Of a stretch of 64,000 bases of DNA, positions 19,139 through 26,687 are shown piece after piece (position 1 is the first letter of the stretch; every line of letters begins with the position of its first letter). The position numbers and the translations under genes are program-made. The notes under the pieces were generated by a model. The model saw only the letters and a list, made by a program, of their open reading frames with translations. It was not told the DNA's origin and ran no database searches. The stretch spans positions 1 through 64,000 of the forward strand of contig MEDZ01000014.1 in the NCBI GenBank assembly GCA_001724275.1. The letters run 5' to 3'. Origin of the DNA: Gemmatimonadetes bacterium SCN 70-22 (lineage in GTDB: Bacteria > Gemmatimonadota > Gemmatimonadetes > Gemmatimonadales > Gemmatimonadaceae).

Positions 19139-19870
19139 TCATCCCGCTCCCGGCGAACGGCGGAGGGGGCGCGGCCCGCCCGTAGCCGGGGGCGCACCGG
19201 GACGCCGCCCGCGGGATTGCACCACGGCAAAGATGGTCGCGTTGTCGTCGCGGTCGCCGATGCCGCGCGCCAGCAGCTGCAATCCGTAACGTTCCGCGCA
19301 CCCTTCGGCGGCGATCGCCGCCTCGCGACGGTCGCCGCGCGCCGCCACGTCCCGCGCCGCGCCGGCCGTGTCGTACGCCTCGCGCGGCGCCATGGCGCGA
19401 TGCCGCGCAAGGAAGCCCCGGCACTGGGCGAGCGCCGCCGGGTGCGAGAAGACCGCGGCAACCTCACCGAGCACGCTCCCCGCGGGGGCCAGCAAGCAGT
19501 GCTGCACGGGCTGCCGAATCTCGCCCACCACCTGCAATCCCGCCGCCGCGATCAGCGCCCCCACCCCGGCGATCTCGCCGATGATCTCGTTGCGGAGCGG
19601 GAGAACGGCGTACTCCGCACGCCCCGACTCCACCGCCAACACCACGTCGTCGAAGCTCCGGCACGGGACCACCTCGGATCGCGCGCCCCACACTCGCTCG
19701 AGGGCGAGGTGCCCATAGGCGCCGCGCTCCCCCTGGAAGGCCACCAGGACCGGGGGCTCGCCATCGCCCTCGAGTCGCTCGGCGAGTCGCTCGGCCAGTC
19801 GCTCGGCCAGTCGCTCGGGCAGTCGCTCGGGCAGTCGCTCCGGTCCGTTCCCTCCCGGTGCCACCGTCAT
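19139..19870 (-). CDS. pheA: Prephenate-dehydratase-like protein lacking the ACT domain
   Basis: A 243-residue protein with the periplasmic-binding-like fold signatures of prephenate dehydratase: [15 protein letters not shown] (residues 42-56), [10 protein letters not shown] (141-150), [11 protein letters not shown] and [14 protein letters not shown]. The family makes phenylpyruvate from prephenate for phenylalanine synthesis. Three oddities stand out. The catalytic TRF motif reads TIF (212-214). The usual PIENS segment reads PLRNE. The C-terminal ACT domain that gives Phe feedback inhibition is absent. Residues 11-34 are a run of Arg-Leu-Pro/Ala-Glu repeats. ATG 19870 overlaps the DAHP synthase stop as ATGA, so the two genes are translationally coupled. 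Activity on prephenate is likely from context but not certain. Confidence 0.8.
   Translation of the reverse strand: MTVAPGGNGPERLPERLPERLAERLAERLAERLEGDGEPPVLVAFQGERGAYGHLALERVWGARSEVVPCRSFDDVVLAVESGRAEYAVLPLRNEIIGEIAGVGALIAAAGLQVVGEIRQPVQHCLLAPAGSVLGEVAAVFSHPAALAQCRGFLARHRAMAPREAYDTAGAARDVAARGDRREAAIAAEGCAERYGLQLLARGIGDRDDNATIFAVVQSRGRRPGAPPATGGPRPLRRSPGAG
19772..19843 (-). repeat. Six tandem 12-bp repeats inside the prephenate-dehydratase-like gene
   Basis: Six 12-base units of the type GCCGAGCGACTG (minus strand) encode a repeated Arg-Leu-(Pro/Ala)-Glu tetrapeptide just after the start codon. Because 12 is a multiple of three, copy number can vary without a frameshift. The repeats precede the conserved domain and are probably a flexible charged N-terminal tail. 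Confidence 0.8.
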
Positions 19871-20796
19871 CCGGCGCTCGCCGCACGCGCCGTGCACGTC
19901 CGACGCGGTGCCGCGTCGAGCGAGAGCACGCGCGCCTCTCCGCCCAGCGGCACCACCGAACGCTGCATCGTCTCTCCAAGCGCCATGAGCATCCGCATCA
20001 TGTCGTCGAAGGCGCCGGGCGTGAGCGACTGGTCGCCGTCGGACTTCGCCGTCGCCGGACTCGGATGGACCTCCACGATCAGGCCGTCCGCCCCCGCCGC
20101 CATGGCCGCGTACGCGATCGGTGCGACGAACTCCGCGCGCCCGGCCGCATGGCTCGGGTCGACGAAGACCGGGAGATGCGTCTCCTTCTTGAGCACCGGG
20201 ATGGCGGCCACGTCGAGCGTGTTGCGCGTCGACGGCTCGAACGTGCGGATTCCGCGCTCGCACAGGATGACCTGCGTGTTCCCCCGGACGGCGATGTATT
20301 CCGCCGCCGACACCAGTTCGTGGACCGTGGCGGCGAACGAGCGCTTGAGCAGCACGGGGAGCCCACTGTCACCCACCGCGTTCAGGAGCGGCACGTTGTA
20401 CATGTTGCGGGCGCCGACCTGCAGCACGTCGGCGTGTCGGGCGACGAGTTCCACGTGGCGAACGTCCAGTACCTCGGTCACCACGGGGAGTCCGGTCGTG
20501 GCGCGCACCTCGGCGAGCATTTCCAGCGCCTCGGTCCCGAGCCCCTGGAAGGCGTACGGCGACGTGCGCGGCTTGAAGGCGCCCCCGCGCAGCAGGCGAG
20601 CTCCGCTGGCCGCCACGGCCGTGGCCACCTCGGCAAGCATCGGCATCCCCTCCACCGAGCACGGACCCGCCGCCACCACGAAGGATCCATTGCCGATGCT
20701 GACGTCGCGCGCATCGGATCGCCCTCCCCCTACGGCAACTACGGTGGAGGCATGGCCGCGAGCGTGCGACCTGGCAACGAGCGGGGTGTCGGGCAT
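19867..20796 (-). CDS. aroF: 3-deoxy-7-phosphoheptulonate synthase (type I-beta, core-only)
   Basis: This 309-residue enzyme condenses phosphoenolpyruvate and erythrose 4-phosphate, the first step of the shikimate pathway. Family motifs are intact: [10 protein letters not shown] with the metal-binding Cys, [43 protein letters not shown] and IVEVHP. The N-terminus has only about 40 residues before the barrel, too short for the ferredoxin-like regulatory domain or a fused chorismate mutase. Allosteric control by Phe or Tyr is therefore not expected from this chain. ATG 20796 has GAGG about eight bases upstream. The gene is first in a two-gene operon and is preceded by a Trp/Phe/Tyr-rich leader and an intrinsic terminator, suggesting control by attenuation. 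Confidence 0.95.
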   Translation of the reverse strand: MPDTPLVARSHARGHASTVVAVGGGRSDARDVSIGNGSFVVAAGPCSVEGMPMLAEVATAVAASGARLLRGGAFKPRTSPYAFQGLGTEALEMLAEVRATTGLPVVTEVLDVRHVELVARHADVLQVGARNMYNVPLLNAVGDSGLPVLLKRSFAATVHELVSAAEYIAVRGNTQVILCERGIRTFEPSTRNTLDVAAIPVLKKETHLPVFVDPSHAAGRAEFVAPIAYAAMAAGADGLIVEVHPSPATAKSDGDQSLTPGAFDDMMRMLMALGETMQRSVVPLGGEARVLSLDAAPRRTCTARAASAG

Positions 20797-20831
20797 GGGA
20801 TCCTCGGGACGGTGTGGGTGTGACGGGCAAC

Positions 20832-20859
20832 AAAAAAGGCCCCCGAGTCTTCGGGGGCC
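20832..20859 (-). terminator. Intrinsic terminator in the 5' leader of aroF-pheA (attenuator)
   Basis: On the minus strand, GGCCCCCGA (20859-20851), loop AGAC and TCGGGGGCC (20846-20838) form a perfect 9-bp stem, directly followed by six T residues (20837-20832). This is a textbook intrinsic terminator, but it lies 36 bases upstream of the aroF start codon and 39 bases downstream of the leader-peptide stop. It therefore controls entry into the operon rather than ending an upstream gene. Confidence 0.85.
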
Positions 20860-20898
20860 GCTGGATCGACGCTGGTATGCTGAACCGCTACCGCATGC

Positions 20899-20988
20899 TC
20901 ACGCGCGTGATCGACGCCCCCCGGAGGCCCGGAAGCCGTAATACCACGTAAAGCCGAACCACTGGGTGCGCGAGGAGGCGGTGCTCAT
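20899..20988 (-). CDS. Aromatic leader peptide (29 aa) of the aroF-pheA attenuator
   Basis: ATG 20988 opens a 29-codon reading frame whose centre reads QWFGFTWYYGF (residues 9-19): two Trp, three Phe and two Tyr in eleven residues, in a genome where these codons are scarce. The stop at 20899 is followed by a perfect intrinsic terminator and then aroF. Codons 22-25 contain a run of six G residues that can pair either with the terminator's 5' arm (antiterminator) or with GCCTCC in codons 4-5. This gives the 1:2, 2:3 and 3:4 geometry of a trp-type attenuator. The pairing was found by eye. Only a weak GCGGA site precedes the ATG. The longer in-frame extension upstream is unlikely to be coding. 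Confidence 0.8.
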   Translation of the reverse strand: MSTASSRTQWFGFTWYYGFRASGGRRSRA

Positions 20989-21063
20989 GGTCCGCGCAAT
21001 CTTGGGGTGGGACTCGCGCGACGCAAGGGGGCACGCGACATAACCCTTGACGCCGTCCGCCGG

Positions 21064-21069
21064 TATAAT
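21064..21069 (+). promoter_or_regulatory. Consensus -10 box TATAAT upstream of the HEGMH protein gene
   Basis: A perfect TATAAT, rare in this GC-rich window, lies 27 bases before ATG 21097. The nearest TTGACG (21047-21052) is only 11 bases upstream, too close for a normal -35 element. Only the -10 assignment is offered. Confidence 0.4.
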
Positions 21070-21096
21070 GGGACAGCCCCGCAACGGAGTCGACAC

Positions 21097-21657
21097 ATGG
21101 CCGCGCCTCCCCCGGTCCCGGAGTTCTACCTCGTTCGCGGCTTCGAGGTCGTGGTCGAGAACAGCCGTCCCGACATCGTCACCGCCGACGTCGTCGCTCG
21201 CCTCGACGAGGCGCTGGGCCTCATCGAGCGCCACCAGCCCTGGCGGCTTCGCCACCTGCGCCGCGACCTGCGCCACTTCTGGGTCGTGCGCTATCCCTGC
21301 CGCGGCGCCTACCTGCCCGACCAGCGCGCCTGCATGACGGAACTCACCTTCCTCAACCGCCGCGACATCACCGCCGCCACCGTGGCGTCGTCGATCATCC
21401 ACGAGGGCATGCACGCGCGGGTGGACCGGATGGGCGTGCAGCGCGAGGGGCGCGACCGGGCGCGCGAGGAGCGGCTCTGCCGACGCGCCGAGCTCGAGTT
21501 CGGCCGCTCGCTCCCGGAGGCGTTGGGAGCCCCGGTCGTGGAACGCGCCCTGGCGTCGTTGCAGCTGGCGGATCCGGACGTCGCCCCCGACATCGACTGG
21601 CGCCTGGCGATGCAGCGACAGGCCGAAGTGGATCGGCAGGCGCTCGGCGAGCGATAG
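21097..21657 (+). CDS. Hypothetical protein with HEGMH zinc-protease-like motif
   Basis: A 186-residue protein from ATG 21097, with GGAG eight to nine bases upstream. It has no signal peptide or membrane helix. Its centre carries SIIHEGMHARVDRMG, an HExxH-type motif set in a helix, preceded by a TELTFLNRRDI segment. The motif suggests a small zinc-dependent peptidase or a protein derived from one. No third metal ligand can be named with certainty, though a Glu-rich stretch (REERLCRRAELEF) follows about 20 residues on. The gene is divergent from the aromatic operon leader. Function unknown. Confidence 0.75.
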   Translation: MAAPPPVPEFYLVRGFEVVVENSRPDIVTADVVARLDEALGLIERHQPWRLRHLRRDLRHFWVVRYPCRGAYLPDQRACMTELTFLNRRDITAATVASSIIHEGMHARVDRMGVQREGRDRAREERLCRRAELEFGRSLPEALGAPVVERALASLQLADPDVAPDIDWRLAMQRQAEVDRQALGER

Positions 21658-21862
21658 GGCGCACCCACCCCGGGCGCAGCACGCGCTCGATCCCCCTCGC
21701 CTGGCCGAGCTCGCCGCACCAGTCGCTCCCCCCTCCCGGCGCGCCATTTCCCTGACGCATTTCCGGGGCTCCCCGACAGCGTCCATCAGCACCCTCCCTA
21801 CCGTGGGCAGCACCCCAGGAGGCGCCGCGCACAGCTGGCTTCGCGCCAGCAGGAGGTGAGCC

Positions 21863-22048
21863 ATGGACGCCCTGATGACTGTCCTGCTCCAGATCGTACT
21901 GCTCGCCATCCTCGCCGGGTACTTCGCGCTACTGATGGCTGCGGGCTACTCCCTGGCGTGGTTCGCCTGGCACGTGTTGCACGACCACTGGACGCTCGTG
22001 CAAACCTGGCGTGAGACTCGCGTCCGCCTCCTCGGGCTGGCGCACTAG
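21863..22048 (+). CDS. Small membrane protein (61 aa), hypothetical
   Basis: A 61-residue protein with one long hydrophobic segment (residues about 5-38), then a basic, aromatic tail (HDHWTLVQTWRETRVRLL). The start is well supported by AGGAGGTG placed five bases before ATG 21863, one of the strongest ribosome binding sites in the window. This is why such a short frame is accepted. Neighbours give no functional hint. It would sit in the inner membrane with a short cytoplasmic or periplasmic tail. Confidence 0.6.
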   Translation: MDALMTVLLQIVLLAILAGYFALLMAAGYSLAWFAWHVLHDHWTLVQTWRETRVRLLGLAH

Positions 22049-22141
22049 CCGCCATCTCGCGACTGGCGGAACGGCGAGGGGGACAGGAGCGTCCGGCGCA
22101 CCTGGCGCCGTCGCCTCCTGCCCCCACTCAGCGGGCGAACG

Positions 22142-23317
22142 TCACCGACGCGCCACCGGCTCGAGCCGAACGATCGGGGTCGGCTTCCCCTCGCGGTCCT
22201 CGATCGCCAGGTAGATGTAGCCGTCGGGCCCTTGGCGCACGTCGCGCACGCGGCCGATCCCGCGCACCAGCTGTTCGGCCATCTCTGCCTTCTGTCCGGC
22301 CAGCGTAAAGCGAGTCACCCGTTCACCCGACAGCCCGCCGGCGAAGAGGTTCCCCCTCCATCCGGGGAACTTGTCGCCGGTGTAGTACATCAGCCCGGAC
22401 ACCCCGATCGACGGTACCCAGACCTGCACCGGCTGCTCCATCCCCTCACGCGCCGTGCCGGCATGGATGGCGGCGCCGGTGCGGTAGTTCACGCCAAACC
22501 CGATGACCGGCCACCCGTAGTTGGCCCCCTTCTTGATCAGGTTCAGTTCGTCCCCGCCCTGCGGGCCATGTTCCGTCTCCCACACGTCGCCCGTCTCGGG
22601 GTGCACCACGAGCCCCTGCATGTTGCGATGCCCGTAGCTCCAGATCTCGGGCAATGCCCCCTCGCGCCCCACGAACGGGTTGTCGCTGGGCACGCGTCCG
22701 TCGTCGTGCAGGCGCAACGTCTTGCCGTGATGGTTGGAGAGGTCCTGGGCAGGGTGCGCCTCCAGGTTCCCCGCCGGCGGCACCATGCGGTCGCCGACCG
22801 TCACGAACAGGTACCCCTGACGGTCGAAGGCCAGGCGAGAGCCGAAATGGCCGATCGTCCCGCGTGTCTTCGCGACGAAGATGTCGGCCACCCCCGTTAG
22901 GCGATCGTTCTCGAGACGCCCCCGGGCAATGGCCGTCGTCGTCAGGCCGCTGTCCCCGGCCGGCTTCGAGTACGTCAGGTAGACCAGCCGGTTGCTCGCG
23001 AAGCCCGGGTGGGGCACGACGTCGAGCAGTCCGCCCTGCCCGCGAGCCGCGACCTCCGGCACCCCCGCCACCGGCGTATCGAGGAGCCTCCCGTTCCGGA
23101 CGATGCGCAGGCGCCCGGGGCGCTCGGTGACCAGCATGTCGCCCCCCGGGAGGAAGGCGACCGACCAGGGATTGACCAGCCCGTCGACGACGGTGACGAC
23201 GCGATAGTCGTGCTCGGCGGACTTGTACACCTTCCCCTGCGCCGCGGCCGGGGCGGGGAGCACCAGGGCGGGGGCCACCACGGCGAGTGCCACCAGGGCG
23301 AGTAATGGGCGAAGCAT
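22142..23317 (-). CDS. PQQ-dependent soluble aldose sugar dehydrogenase (GSDH/YliI family)
   Basis: A 391-residue exported protein: ATG 23317 is preceded by GAGGAA and followed by a signal peptide (residues 1-27, PAPAAAQG). The body is a six-bladed propeller typical of soluble aldose dehydrogenases that use pyrroloquinoline quinone, with LVNPWSVAFLPGGDMLVTER, EIWSYGHRNMQGL (the catalytic-His region) and ETEHGPQGGDELN. It would oxidise sugars in the periplasm, passing electrons to an unknown acceptor. No PQQ biosynthesis gene is in the window. It is followed on the other side of a short spacer by the alpha/beta-hydrolase gene on the same strand. Confidence 0.92.
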   Translation of the reverse strand: MLRPLLALVALAVVAPALVLPAPAAAQGKVYKSAEHDYRVVTVVDGLVNPWSVAFLPGGDMLVTERPGRLRIVRNGRLLDTPVAGVPEVAARGQGGLLDVVPHPGFASNRLVYLTYSKPAGDSGLTTTAIARGRLENDRLTGVADIFVAKTRGTIGHFGSRLAFDRQGYLFVTVGDRMVPPAGNLEAHPAQDLSNHHGKTLRLHDDGRVPSDNPFVGREGALPEIWSYGHRNMQGLVVHPETGDVWETEHGPQGGDELNLIKKGANYGWPVIGFGVNYRTGAAIHAGTAREGMEQPVQVWVPSIGVSGLMYYTGDKFPGWRGNLFAGGLSGERVTRFTLAGQKAEMAEQLVRGIGRVRDVRQGPDGYIYLAIEDREGKPTPIVRLEPVARR

Positions 23318-23390
23318 TGCGATGTTCCTCGGAGATTGTCTCCGGGGAAAGATGGCGCGTGGCGTGAGGGGAGCCAAGGGTACGGCCCGC

Positions 23391-24701
23391 CTAACGCGCC
23401 GAGTCGCCGGCCGCGCGGCGATGAGTAGGATCGTAGACTTCGAGCGGAATCGATTCGCCGCGCAGGTACGCGCGGATGACGTCGGCGTACATCCCCGGTT
23501 GCTCGAGCCAGATGAAGTGCCCGGCGGCAGGGATGGCGACGTAGCGCGCCCCCGGCAGGACCTTCAGGTATTCGGCGGACACGGGCCAGTCGGTATAGTC
23601 GCACGTCCCCCGGATGATCAGCGCCTCGGTGGTGACCTTTCCCAGCGCGGGACGCGGGTCCGGGTGGGTGACGGCGTCGGCCAGCGTGTAACTGTTGACG
23701 AAGAAGCCAAGCCCCGCGGGATGGGGGATCCCGTGCCCCGGGTCGCTGTAGCATGTGTAGTTCGGCTGCCCCAGCCTTATCGCCTCCTCGGTGGTGCGCG
23801 TCCACCACTGGTCAGCCTCCCAGTCGGCGATAAACGTGTGCGCCGAGCGCGGGCTGAAGTCGGCCATCATGCGCCCGATCACCAGGCGCACCGGCGGTCG
23901 CTGCAGCGCCGCCAGCGCCGACGCCTGCACGTCCGTCATCCTGGCGCGCGCGGCCGGGTTGATCAGCTCGGGCCACGCCGGGGCCCACAGCGCCCCGGGC
24001 GACTCGAGGATGAGCTTCTCCACACGATCCGGATGCTGCAGCAGATAGTTTGTGGCGAGCGTCGCCCCCCACCCCGTCCCGGCCAGGATCATCCGCGGGA
24101 CGTTGAGCGTGCCGCGGATCGCCTCGAGATCCTCGACGTGGCGCGCCACGGTATACGGCGCCTCGCGCGTCAGGTCGAGCCGTCCCGACAGCCCGGCCCC
24201 CAGCTGGTCGTAGTAGTACACGTCGTACCCGTCGTCGCCGAGGAAGTCCAGCGGACGCTTCCCCAAGGCGTGGTAGAAGGGGAGCGCCGGCATCCCGGGC
24301 CCGTCGTGCAGCACCACGACGGGCACCGGACGCGCCACCCCCTTCGCGCGCGACACCTCGTAGGCGATGCGCGAGCCGTTGGCGAGCGTCCAGTACTGCG
24401 TCTCGCCCGTTGGTTCGGGGGCCACGAGGGTGCGCTGCGGCGCGCGCCCTACCAGGAGCTGCGCGGCGATGGCGTACACCGCCGTCCCTCCCAGCAGCCA
24501 CCGCAGCGTGCTCGCACGAGGCGCCGAAACCGTGCGCCCGACCCACGACAGCAGGGCATACCCCGCGAGCATGAACGCCGCCAGCGCCAGCGCGGCGAGT
24601 GGCCAGAAGCCCAGCGGGAATCGGGCGAGCATCACGAAGGCCGCGACCGCGACGAGGAGGGCGCCGATCAAGGCACCGAGGCGCGCCAGCACAATTCTCA
24701 C
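23391..24701 (-). CDS. Membrane-anchored alpha/beta-hydrolase-fold protein lacking the nucleophile Ser
   Basis: A 436-residue protein from GTG 24701, with GGAG eight bases upstream. Residues about 1-85 contain three hydrophobic helices; the rest is an alpha/beta-hydrolase domain closest to the proline iminopeptidase group, with an HDGPG oxyanion motif (HGGPG in active enzymes), Asp about 368 in GTCDYTDW and His about 395 in AAGHFIW. The nucleophile elbow, normally GxSxG, reads GTGWG, so Gly about 210 replaces the catalytic serine. The codon is clearly GGG. Unless another residue substitutes, peptidase activity is lost. The domain may act as a binding or regulatory protein at the membrane. Confidence 0.85.
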   Translation of the reverse strand: MRIVLARLGALIGALLVAVAAFVMLARFPLGFWPLAALALAAFMLAGYALLSWVGRTVSAPRASTLRWLLGGTAVYAIAAQLLVGRAPQRTLVAPEPTGETQYWTLANGSRIAYEVSRAKGVARPVPVVVLHDGPGMPALPFYHALGKRPLDFLGDDGYDVYYYDQLGAGLSGRLDLTREAPYTVARHVEDLEAIRGTLNVPRMILAGTGWGATLATNYLLQHPDRVEKLILESPGALWAPAWPELINPAARARMTDVQASALAALQRPPVRLVIGRMMADFSPRSAHTFIADWEADQWWTRTTEEAIRLGQPNYTCYSDPGHGIPHPAGLGFFVNSYTLADAVTHPDPRPALGKVTTEALIIRGTCDYTDWPVSAEYLKVLPGARYVAIPAAGHFIWLEQPGMYADVIRAYLRGESIPLEVYDPTHRRAAGDSAR

Positions 24702-24906
24702 GTGGGACTCCTGGGCGGGAGCATGGGTCGGCGGAAGGGCCGTGGTGGCCACTACGCTCGGCGCCCACACGCGCCCCGTCAATGCCGCCGAAATCACCGA
24801 GTCCGCCTACCGGATCCCGCGCCCGACATGCGCGCCCTCTGGCGGATGGGGGCTCGCGGCTCACATTCCCCCGATCACACGTCCCCTCACCGCCGCCATC
24901 GCTCGC

Positions 24907-26385
24907 ATGAAGCGCGTCCTCTCCCTCCTGGCTCTCGTGGTCGTGGTCCTGGCCGGCATCATGGGCGCGCGCGCGCTCCGCATGGCGCCGCCGGCCGCGG
25001 CTCCATTGGGCAACGCCTCTCCCCTTCCGGCCGTCGACCCGGCGGCGGCCGCCATGCACCTGGCGGGAGCGGTCCGCTTCCGGACCGTGTCGCTCGCGTC
25101 GGGCGCTCCCATCGACACCGCAGCCTTCCTGGGATTGCACGAATACCTGAAGGCCACCTTCCCGCTCGTGCACGCCAACCTCAGGCGCGAGCTCGTCGCC
25201 GGGCTCAGCCTCCTCTACACCTGGCCCGGGAGCGACTCGTCGCTCGCCCCCGTGGTGCTGATGGGACACTTCGACGTCGTCCCGGTCCCCGAGGCCAACC
25301 TCGAGGATTGGGAGCACGCCCCCTTCTCGGGCGACATGGCCGATGGCTACGTCTGGGGACGGGGCACGCTCGACGACAAGTCGACCGTCATGGCCGTGCT
25401 CGAGGGGGTCGAGGGGCTCCTGCGGAGCGGTCACAAGCCCAGGCGGACCATCTACCTGACCTTCGGGCACGATGAAGAGGTGGGCGGGCGATACGGGGCG
25501 CGCGCCATCGTCGAGCAGCTCGTCGCGCGTGGCGTCGAGCCCGCCCTCGTCCTCGACGAAGGCGGCTTCATGGGGAAGGGGATCCTCCCCGGCCTCTCGC
25601 AGCGCAGTGCGATCGTCGGCATCGCCGAGAAGGGGTACGTCAGCTTGCGGCTGACGGCAGCAGCGGAGGGTGGGCACTCCTCGATGCCCACGCCGCGCAC
25701 CGCCGTCGGGGCGCTCGGCCGGGCCATCGTGCGACTCGAGGACGACCCCTTCCCCACCGCGCTCGATGGCCCCACCGCCCGGATGATCGAGGCGATGGCC
25801 CCCTACCAGCCCTTCGCCCAGCGCGTCGTCACCGGGAATCTCTGGATCACCCGCCCCCTGGTCGAGCGCATCCTCGCCTCCAACCCCATGGGGGCCGCCC
25901 TCCTCCACACCACGACCGCCCCGACCATGCTCTCGGCCGGGATCAAGGACAACGTCCTCCCCCCGGAGGCGACCGCCGTCATCAATTTCCGCATCCGGCC
26001 CGGCGAGACGATCAACTCGACGATTGCCCGCGTGACGCAGGTGGTGAGCGACCCGCAGGTGCACGTGTCGCTCCTCGACAGCGTCGGCGTCGACCCGTCG
26101 CCCGTCTCGGACACCAACGATCCCGCCTACAAGCTGATTGCCGCCACCATCCAGTCGATGGCACCCGGGGAGCAGGTCCCGGTCATCCCCTACGTCGTGA
26201 TGGGCGGCACCGACGCCAAGTACTGGGGCCCGCACAGCCGGCGCGTCTTCCGCTTCCTCCCGATCCCGCTGGGGGAGGGCGACCGGTCGCGCGTGCACGG
26301 GGTCAACGAGCGGATCAGCGCCACCGATTTCGCGGCCTCGGTGGGGTTCTTCATGCGGCTGATCGCAGGGGCGGACCGGCTGTAG
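24907..26385 (+). CDS. M20 family metallopeptidase (carboxypeptidase S-like)
   Basis: The 492-residue protein begins with an uncleaved-looking signal/anchor (residues 3-25). The M20 zinc site is complete in the usual order: GHFDVVPV (His121, Asp123), RGTLDDKST (Asp156, the bridging ligand) and FGHDEEVGG (Glu190 catalytic, Glu191 ligand). A dimerisation domain then follows, and VVMGGTDAKYWGPHS near the C-terminus. The arrangement fits carboxypeptidase S-type enzymes that release C-terminal residues from short peptides. It should work on the outer side of the inner membrane. The gene diverges from the nucleophile-less hydrolase gene, with a 205-base spacer in which no clear promoter was seen. 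Confidence 0.92.
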   Translation: MKRVLSLLALVVVVLAGIMGARALRMAPPAAAPLGNASPLPAVDPAAAAMHLAGAVRFRTVSLASGAPIDTAAFLGLHEYLKATFPLVHANLRRELVAGLSLLYTWPGSDSSLAPVVLMGHFDVVPVPEANLEDWEHAPFSGDMADGYVWGRGTLDDKSTVMAVLEGVEGLLRSGHKPRRTIYLTFGHDEEVGGRYGARAIVEQLVARGVEPALVLDEGGFMGKGILPGLSQRSAIVGIAEKGYVSLRLTAAAEGGHSSMPTPRTAVGALGRAIVRLEDDPFPTALDGPTARMIEAMAPYQPFAQRVVTGNLWITRPLVERILASNPMGAALLHTTTAPTMLSAGIKDNVLPPEATAVINFRIRPGETINSTIARVTQVVSDPQVHVSLLDSVGVDPSPVSDTNDPAYKLIAATIQSMAPGEQVPVIPYVVMGGTDAKYWGPHSRRVFRFLPIPLGEGDRSRVHGVNERISATDFAASVGFFMRLIAGADRL

Positions 26386-26418
26386 TCCGACCCTGCACTG
26401 GCCGTGTAGGGTTCGCCG

Positions 26419-26456
26419 GAGAGGGGCGGCAGATATTGCCGCCTCTCGTGTTTTTT
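26419..26456 (+). terminator. Intrinsic terminator after the M20 peptidase gene
   Basis: GAGAGG(GG)CGGCA pairs with TGCCGCCTCTC, leaving two unpaired G residues, and the stem is followed by GTG and six T residues. It is one of only two hairpins in the window with a proper T-tract. It ends transcription about 50 bases after the stop codon. Confidence 0.75.
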
Positions 26457-26687
26457 CCATCTGCTGCCCGGCGATTCCGAGTTTGCCCTAGCGGTTGTCA
26501 GTAGGTCCCCTCAGTATTGTCGACTCGCCTCGTATGTGCGCTGCATCACACGCAGGCGATCATGTGACCGGCGGCGACAATGCTCGCCCGGATTGCCGGG
26601 CGGGGCCCGCAAGGCCCTCGCGTCAGGGGAATGGAAGCGGCGCGGTCGCGGTGCGGTTGGGGGTTCAACTTCCAGGGAGGTGGAGGC
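26457..26687. other. Leader region of the beta-helix lipoprotein gene
   Basis: This stretch contains no gene. TTGTCA (26495-26500) and TATTGT (26515-26520) look promoter-like, but the 14-base spacer is short, so no promoter is claimed. A strong ribosome binding site, AGGGAGGTGGAGG, closes the region just before the next gene. Confidence 0.4.

Noticed and set aside
21047-21069. TTGACG plus TATAAT as a complete sigma-70 promoter
   Set aside because: The spacer is only 11 bases, far from the usual 17; only the -10 element is kept as a low-confidence feature.
20899-21909. 336-codon frame ending in the aromatic leader
   Set aside because: The part upstream of 20988 overlaps the plus-strand HEGMH gene and has shadow-like composition; only the last 29 codons fit a leader peptide.
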